From Synergistaceae bacterium (lineage in GTDB: Bacteria > Synergistota > Synergistia > Synergistales > Synergistaceae), in assembly GCA_031290815.1 (NCBI GenBank), contig JAISLO010000291.1:1-9630 (forward strand): a DNA stretch of 9,630 bases, written 5' to 3'. Under the pieces are notes generated by a model, which searched no databases, was not told where the DNA came from, and worked only from the letters and a program-made list of their open reading frames with translations. How positions within the stretch are numbered: position 1 is the first letter of the stretch; each line of letters begins with the position of its first letter. Positions 6,980-9,630 of the stretch are shown piece by piece. Made by a program: the position numbers and the translations under genes.

Positions 6980-8227
6980 CTAGTACCTGTTGTCGAATAT
7001 CCGAGTGGATTTCTTCTCGCTTCGAGGCAGGTCGCCCATGCCGACAGCCTTGGCGATGATGGTGATGCCTATCTTCTCCTTGAAGGATTCCTTGACCGTC
7101 CTCTCGAGCTCTGACTTTGATCCGTCGTAGGCCGCGGCGGTCTCGAAGAAAAGCGTCACGATGTCCTTGCCGTTCAAGTGGTCTATCATTATCTGATACT
7201 CGCTGCTGACTCCGTCTACAGTCGCCAGAAGCTCGTCGGCACGGCTCGGATAGATCATCGTCCCCTTCACCTTTATCATGTCGTCCGAGCGGCCTATCAG
7301 GGTGTCGATGCGCGGGTAAGACAGGCCGCAAGGGCACTCCCCCGTCATCTCTCTGGTCATGTCGTGGGTGCGGTAGCGAACGAGCGGGGCGCCCTCCTTG
7401 CAAAGCGTAGTTATCACGAGCTCTCCTGCCTCGCCCGCCGGCGTTCGCAGGCCAGTCCTTGGGTTTATTATCTCGTAGAACATATAGTCCGTCCACATGT
7501 GCATGCCGCACTCGAAGTCGCAGCTGATCCCTATGCCAGGGCCGTATATCTCAGTCAGGCCGTATATATCGTAGAGCTGCACTCCAAGTTCTCCGGCTAT
7601 GCGCTTGCGCATCTTCTCGCCCCAGCGCTCCGAACCGATCAGGCTCTTTCTGAGATGGATCTTGTCCCTGAGGCCGCGCTGCGTTATCTTCTCGGCCAAC
7701 AGCAGCGCGTAGGACGATGTCGCCGTCAGCACCGTCGACTTCATGTCGATCATCATCGCAATCTGTTTGTCGGTGTTGCCGGGACCCATTGGCAGCGCCA
7801 TGGCTCCCAGCAGTTCCGCTCCGGCCTGAAATCCGATTCCGGCCGTCCACAGGCCGTAGCCCGGCGTGATGTGCACACGATCCTCCCTCGTGACGCCTGC
7901 CGTCTCATAGCATCTCTTGAACATGATCGCCCAGTCATCGATGTCCTTCTTCGTATAGGGTATGATGACCGGAGAGCCGGTCGTGCCGGAGGACGAATGT
8001 ATGCGGACTATGTCATCCTCCGGAACCGCGCAGAGCCCCATGGGGTATGCATCCCTCAGATCGGCCTTTTCGGTGAATGGCAAGCGCAGAAAGTCCTCCT
8101 CGGTCTTTATATCCTCGGGATCGATGTCCGCGAAATGTTTTTTGTAGAACATCCCCTTTTTCGCGCTGCGAATATTTTCCCTGATCTCAGCCAACGTTTG
8201 TTCCGTCATCTCCACGCCGCTCACCAT
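6980..8227 (-). CDS. paaK: AMP-forming phenylacetate-CoA ligase family protein (PaaK-like)
   Basis: A 415-residue cytoplasmic adenylate-forming enzyme that interconverts an aryl acid, CoA and ATP with aryl-CoA, AMP and PPi. Visible motifs are the phosphate-binding SSSGTTGSP (78-86), adenylate-binding YGLTE (222-226), Cys residues C236 and C240 before GMH, CPCG (298-301) as in many PaaK proteins, GRSDDMIKVKG (312-322) followed by IYPSRADELL where PaaK usually has VFPSQIEE, and a C-terminal SEKKSTR region holding the likely catalytic Lys 405 or 406. It is slightly shorter than the usual 430-440 residues because the N-terminus lacks the customary leading segment. ATG 8227 is chosen; ATG 8209 is an alternative, and neither has a good ribosome binding site. 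Following iorB on the same strand, it most likely handles arylacetates such as phenylacetate or indoleacetate, in either direction. The symbol reflects family, not proven substrate. Confidence 0.9.
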   Translation of the reverse strand: MVSGVEMTEQTLAEIRENIRSAKKGMFYKKHFADIDPEDIKTEEDFLRLPFTEKADLRDAYPMGLCAVPEDDIVRIHSSSGTTGSPVIIPYTKKDIDDWAIMFKRCYETAGVTREDRVHITPGYGLWTAGIGFQAGAELLGAMALPMGPGNTDKQIAMMIDMKSTVLTATSSYALLLAEKITQRGLRDKIHLRKSLIGSERWGEKMRKRIAGELGVQLYDIYGLTEIYGPGIGISCDFECGMHMWTDYMFYEIINPRTGLRTPAGEAGELVITTLCKEGAPLVRYRTHDMTREMTGECPCGLSYPRIDTLIGRSDDMIKVKGTMIYPSRADELLATVDGVSSEYQIMIDHLNGKDIVTLFFETAAAYDGSKSELERTVKESFKEKIGITIIAKAVGMGDLPRSEKKSTRIFDNRY

Positions 8228-8320
8228 GCTTTCTGCTGTCTTATGAAAATATTTAACATATTGTGCAGAACCTGTATTCCGGAACTGCCGGATTATATGA
8301 ATGACTCGATCAGAGCGCCC

Positions 8321-8893
8321 TCATGCGGAAAGCCGGGTCCGCGCAAACCGCAGCGCCGCTTTGTTCGCCTCCGCCCGGCTCGGGCCGAGCCTCTCGACGA
8401 GGGCTCCCTCGATGTCCTCGATCGACATCGGGAGAGCCCCGCAGGATACCGCAGCTCCAAGTATCGCGATGTTCAGGCTCCTGGCGCCGCAGTTCTCCGT
8501 TATCTCCCTCCCGCTCAGCACATATAAGTTGGCGACGGCCGACCTCAGATACCTCAGCACGGCATCGGCGTCACAGACCTCGGAGGAACCGGCGGGAGGC
8601 ACCACGCCGTCACACGCGATCATCACGCCGTCCGGCTTTATATATGACACCGCTCTGGCGGCCTCGAACGGCTCGAACGCGAGTATGACGTCGGCCCCGC
8701 GTCTCGGTATCAATGGCGAGTCGATGCCGCGGCCGATTCTCACGTGGCTCGTCACGCACCCCCCACGCTGAGCCATGCCTATCGTCTCGCTGCCGAGCAC
8801 GTCGAAACCCAGCTTCAACGCGGCTGTGCCGATCAGCCGCGAGGCCAGAATGGTTCCCTGTCCGCCCACTCCCACGATCAAACAGTCAGTCAC
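8321..8893 (-). CDS. iorB: Indolepyruvate:ferredoxin oxidoreductase, beta subunit
   Basis: A 190-residue cytoplasmic subunit, the usual IorB length, that pairs with IorA to oxidatively decarboxylate aryl-2-oxoacids to aryl-CoA with ferredoxin as acceptor. It belongs to the pyruvate/ketoisovalerate oxidoreductase gamma-type domain family. Visible are VGVGGQGT at 7-14, SETIGMAQRGG (35-45), VTSHVRIG (47-54), SPLIPRRGADV (59-69) and FEPFEAAR (73-80), all close to the family consensus. The start is GTG 8893, embedded in a GTGA overlap with the iorA stop. It is preceded by AGGGGAGG at 8903-8910 with a 9-base spacer. The open frame runs upstream to 9067, but that part is antisense-like, Arg-rich and lies inside iorA, so it is rejected. 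The ligase frame follows in the same phase after the TGA. Confidence 0.94.
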   Translation of the reverse strand: MTDCLIVGVGGQGTILASRLIGTAALKLGFDVLGSETIGMAQRGGCVTSHVRIGRGIDSPLIPRRGADVILAFEPFEAARAVSYIKPDGVMIACDGVVPPAGSSEVCDADAVLRYLRSAVANLYVLSGREITENCGARSLNIAILGAAVSCGALPMSIEDIEGALVERLGPSRAEANKAALRFARTRLSA

Positions 8894-9630
8894 GCCGCGT
8901 CGCCTCCCCTGATTGCGCGGACCGCGCAGACATCTTTGCACAGCCCGCAGCCCGTGCATGACGACTGGTCTATCACGGCCAGCTTTTTTCGAATAGACAG
9001 CGCCGGACACCCCAGTTTTCTCACGCATACGGCGCAGCCGACGCAGACTTTCTCGTCCACGCTGCATTGATTAGGCCGCCTGCCTGAGAGCGCGGCGCAC
9101 TCTCCCTCGAACAGTATCGCCCTCACTCCCTTCCCGGCCAGAGCGCGGCCGACCGCGGCCTTGGCGGATGACAGGTCGAACGCATTCACCCTCTGTATGT
9201 CGTCCACGCCGATTGCGGACAAAACGTCATAGATGCTCACCCGGCGCGCCGGAGCGCCTGTGATCAAGCGTCCCGTTCCCGGGTGAGGCTGGCCTCCAGT
9301 CATCGCGGTGGTCGAGTTGTCGAGGATCGCCACTATGATTTCGGCCCCGTTGAAGACAGCGTTGACAACCCCCGGAATGCCGGTGTGAAAAAACGTCGAG
9401 TCCCCTATGAAGGCGAAGTTCGCCGTCTCCGGCTCAACCCTGTTGATGCCCTGCGCGACGGTGATGCCGGCGCCCATGCAGAGGCACGTGTCAACCATGT
9501 CGAGCGGGAGCGCGTTGCCCAGCGTGTAACAGCCGATATCGCCGGAGAATACCGCCTTGCGCCCAGCGGTCGCCTCCTTGACGGCGAAGAACGACGCCCT
9601 GTGCGGACAGCCGGCGCAGAGCGTCGGCGG
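8890..9630 (-). CDS. iorA: Indolepyruvate:ferredoxin oxidoreductase, alpha subunit (3' part only)
   Basis: The C-terminal 246 residues of the thiamine-diphosphate- and Fe-S-binding subunit (full length about 600); the N-terminal pyrimidine-binding half lies beyond the window edge. The frame is open to base 9630 on the - strand. Visible are PPTLCAGCPHR (1-11), SGDIGCYTLG (29-38), the TPP/Mg site from GDSTFF (76-81) to LDN (103-105), and STTAMTGGQPHPGTG (106-120). A C-terminal ferredoxin-like domain follows, with two Cys sets: C196, C199, C202, C208-Pro, and C225, C228, C231, C235. The second set lacks the Pro that commonly follows the last Cys (CAV). Together these match IorA closely and are expected to bind [4Fe-4S] clusters. 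The product acts with IorB on aromatic 2-oxoacids derived from Phe, Tyr and Trp. Coupled to iorB through the GTGA overlap. Confidence 0.96.
   Translation of the reverse strand, partial: PPTLCAGCPHRASFFAVKEATAGRKAVFSGDIGCYTLGNALPLDMVDTCLCMGAGITVAQGINRVEPETANFAFIGDSTFFHTGIPGVVNAVFNGAEIIVAILDNSTTAMTGGQPHPGTGRLITGAPARRVSIYDVLSAIGVDDIQRVNAFDLSSAKAAVGRALAGKGVRAILFEGECAALSGRRPNQCSVDEKVCVGCAVCVRKLGCPALSIRKKLAVIDQSSCTGCGLCKDVCAVRAIRGGDAA
8903..8910 (-). promoter_or_regulatory. Ribosome binding site of iorB
   Basis: AGGGGAGG on the - strand lies 9 bases before the GTG at 8893, within the last codons of iorA. It supports GTG rather than an upstream ATG as the iorB start. Confidence 0.7.

Noticed and set aside
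6980..8227. Assigning the ligase definitely to phenylacetate catabolism (paa pathway)
   Set aside because: No ring-epoxidase or other paa genes are present, and the neighbours are iorAB. The family is clear but the substrate is not.
7178..8527. A long open frame of 449 codons on the + strand opposite the ligase and iorB
   Set aside because: The - strand genes here match PaaK and IorB over their full length with intact motifs. The + strand translation has no family resemblance, is Arg/His-rich and has no ribosome binding site. It is a shadow of GC-rich coding sequence.
8894..9067. ATG start at 9067 for iorB
   Set aside because: The extra residues are a shadow of the iorA ferredoxin domain. 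The GTG at 8893 has a good ribosome binding site and gives the normal IorB N-terminus (VTDCLIVGVGGQG).
1..9630. Search for CRISPR repeats, tRNA, rRNA, insertion sequences, toxin-antitoxin or defence genes
   Set aside because: Reading both strands I found no regularly spaced repeats, cloverleaf-like segments, transposase motifs or terminal inverted repeats. The window is almost entirely covered by metabolic and transport genes.

Overview
The window looks like chromosomal DNA of an anaerobic, amino-acid- and peptide-fermenting bacterium. My best guess is Synergistota (Synergistaceae), but this is an inference. It rests on the gene content (dipeptide ABC importer, M20 dipeptidase, TAXI-type TRAP transporter, ferredoxin-dependent indolepyruvate oxidoreductase and an arylacetate-CoA ligase). 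It also rests on a GC-rich coding style that still uses many ATA (Ile) and AGG/AGA (Arg) codons. Coding density is high. I see no tRNA, rRNA, CRISPR array, insertion sequence or prophage gene. Both end genes are cut by the window edges.

Layout: positions 1-3834 run on the + strand as one compact operon. It holds the 3' part of a DppC/OppC-type permease, a DppD-type ATPase (start overlapping the permease stop by 1 base, TAATG), a DppF-type ATPase (again a 1-base overlap, TGATG), and, after a 23-base gap with a strong ribosome binding site, a PepV-like M20 dipeptidase. Positions 3831-9630 run on the - strand. In transcription order they are the 3' part of iorA, iorB (GTG start inside a GTGA overlap), a PaaK-type AMP-forming CoA ligase, a 231-base gap with promoter-like features, a TAXI-family binding protein, and a fused TRAP permease (2-base gap). 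The two blocks converge tail to tail and their last codons overlap by 4 bases.

How the genes may work together: the + strand block imports short peptides and cleaves them to amino acids. On the - strand, IorAB interconverts aryl-2-oxoacids (the transamination products of Phe, Tyr and Trp) and arylacetyl-CoA with ferredoxin. The neighbouring PaaK-type enzyme interconverts arylacetyl-CoA and the free arylacetate. The TAXI-TRAP pair is a secondary, ion-driven importer of an organic anion. Its ligand cannot be read from sequence, but its position suggests an aryl acid or another product of amino-acid metabolism. The window is consistent with aromatic amino-acid fermentation, or the reverse (aryl-acid salvage).

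I do not see a clearly undescribed system. The points most worth a second look are the iorAB-paaK-TAXI/TRAP linkage, the inverted repeat over the promoter of the transporter pair, the altered ABC signature in the second ATPase, the overlapping convergent gene ends, and the open frame linking iorB and paaK across a single TGA.
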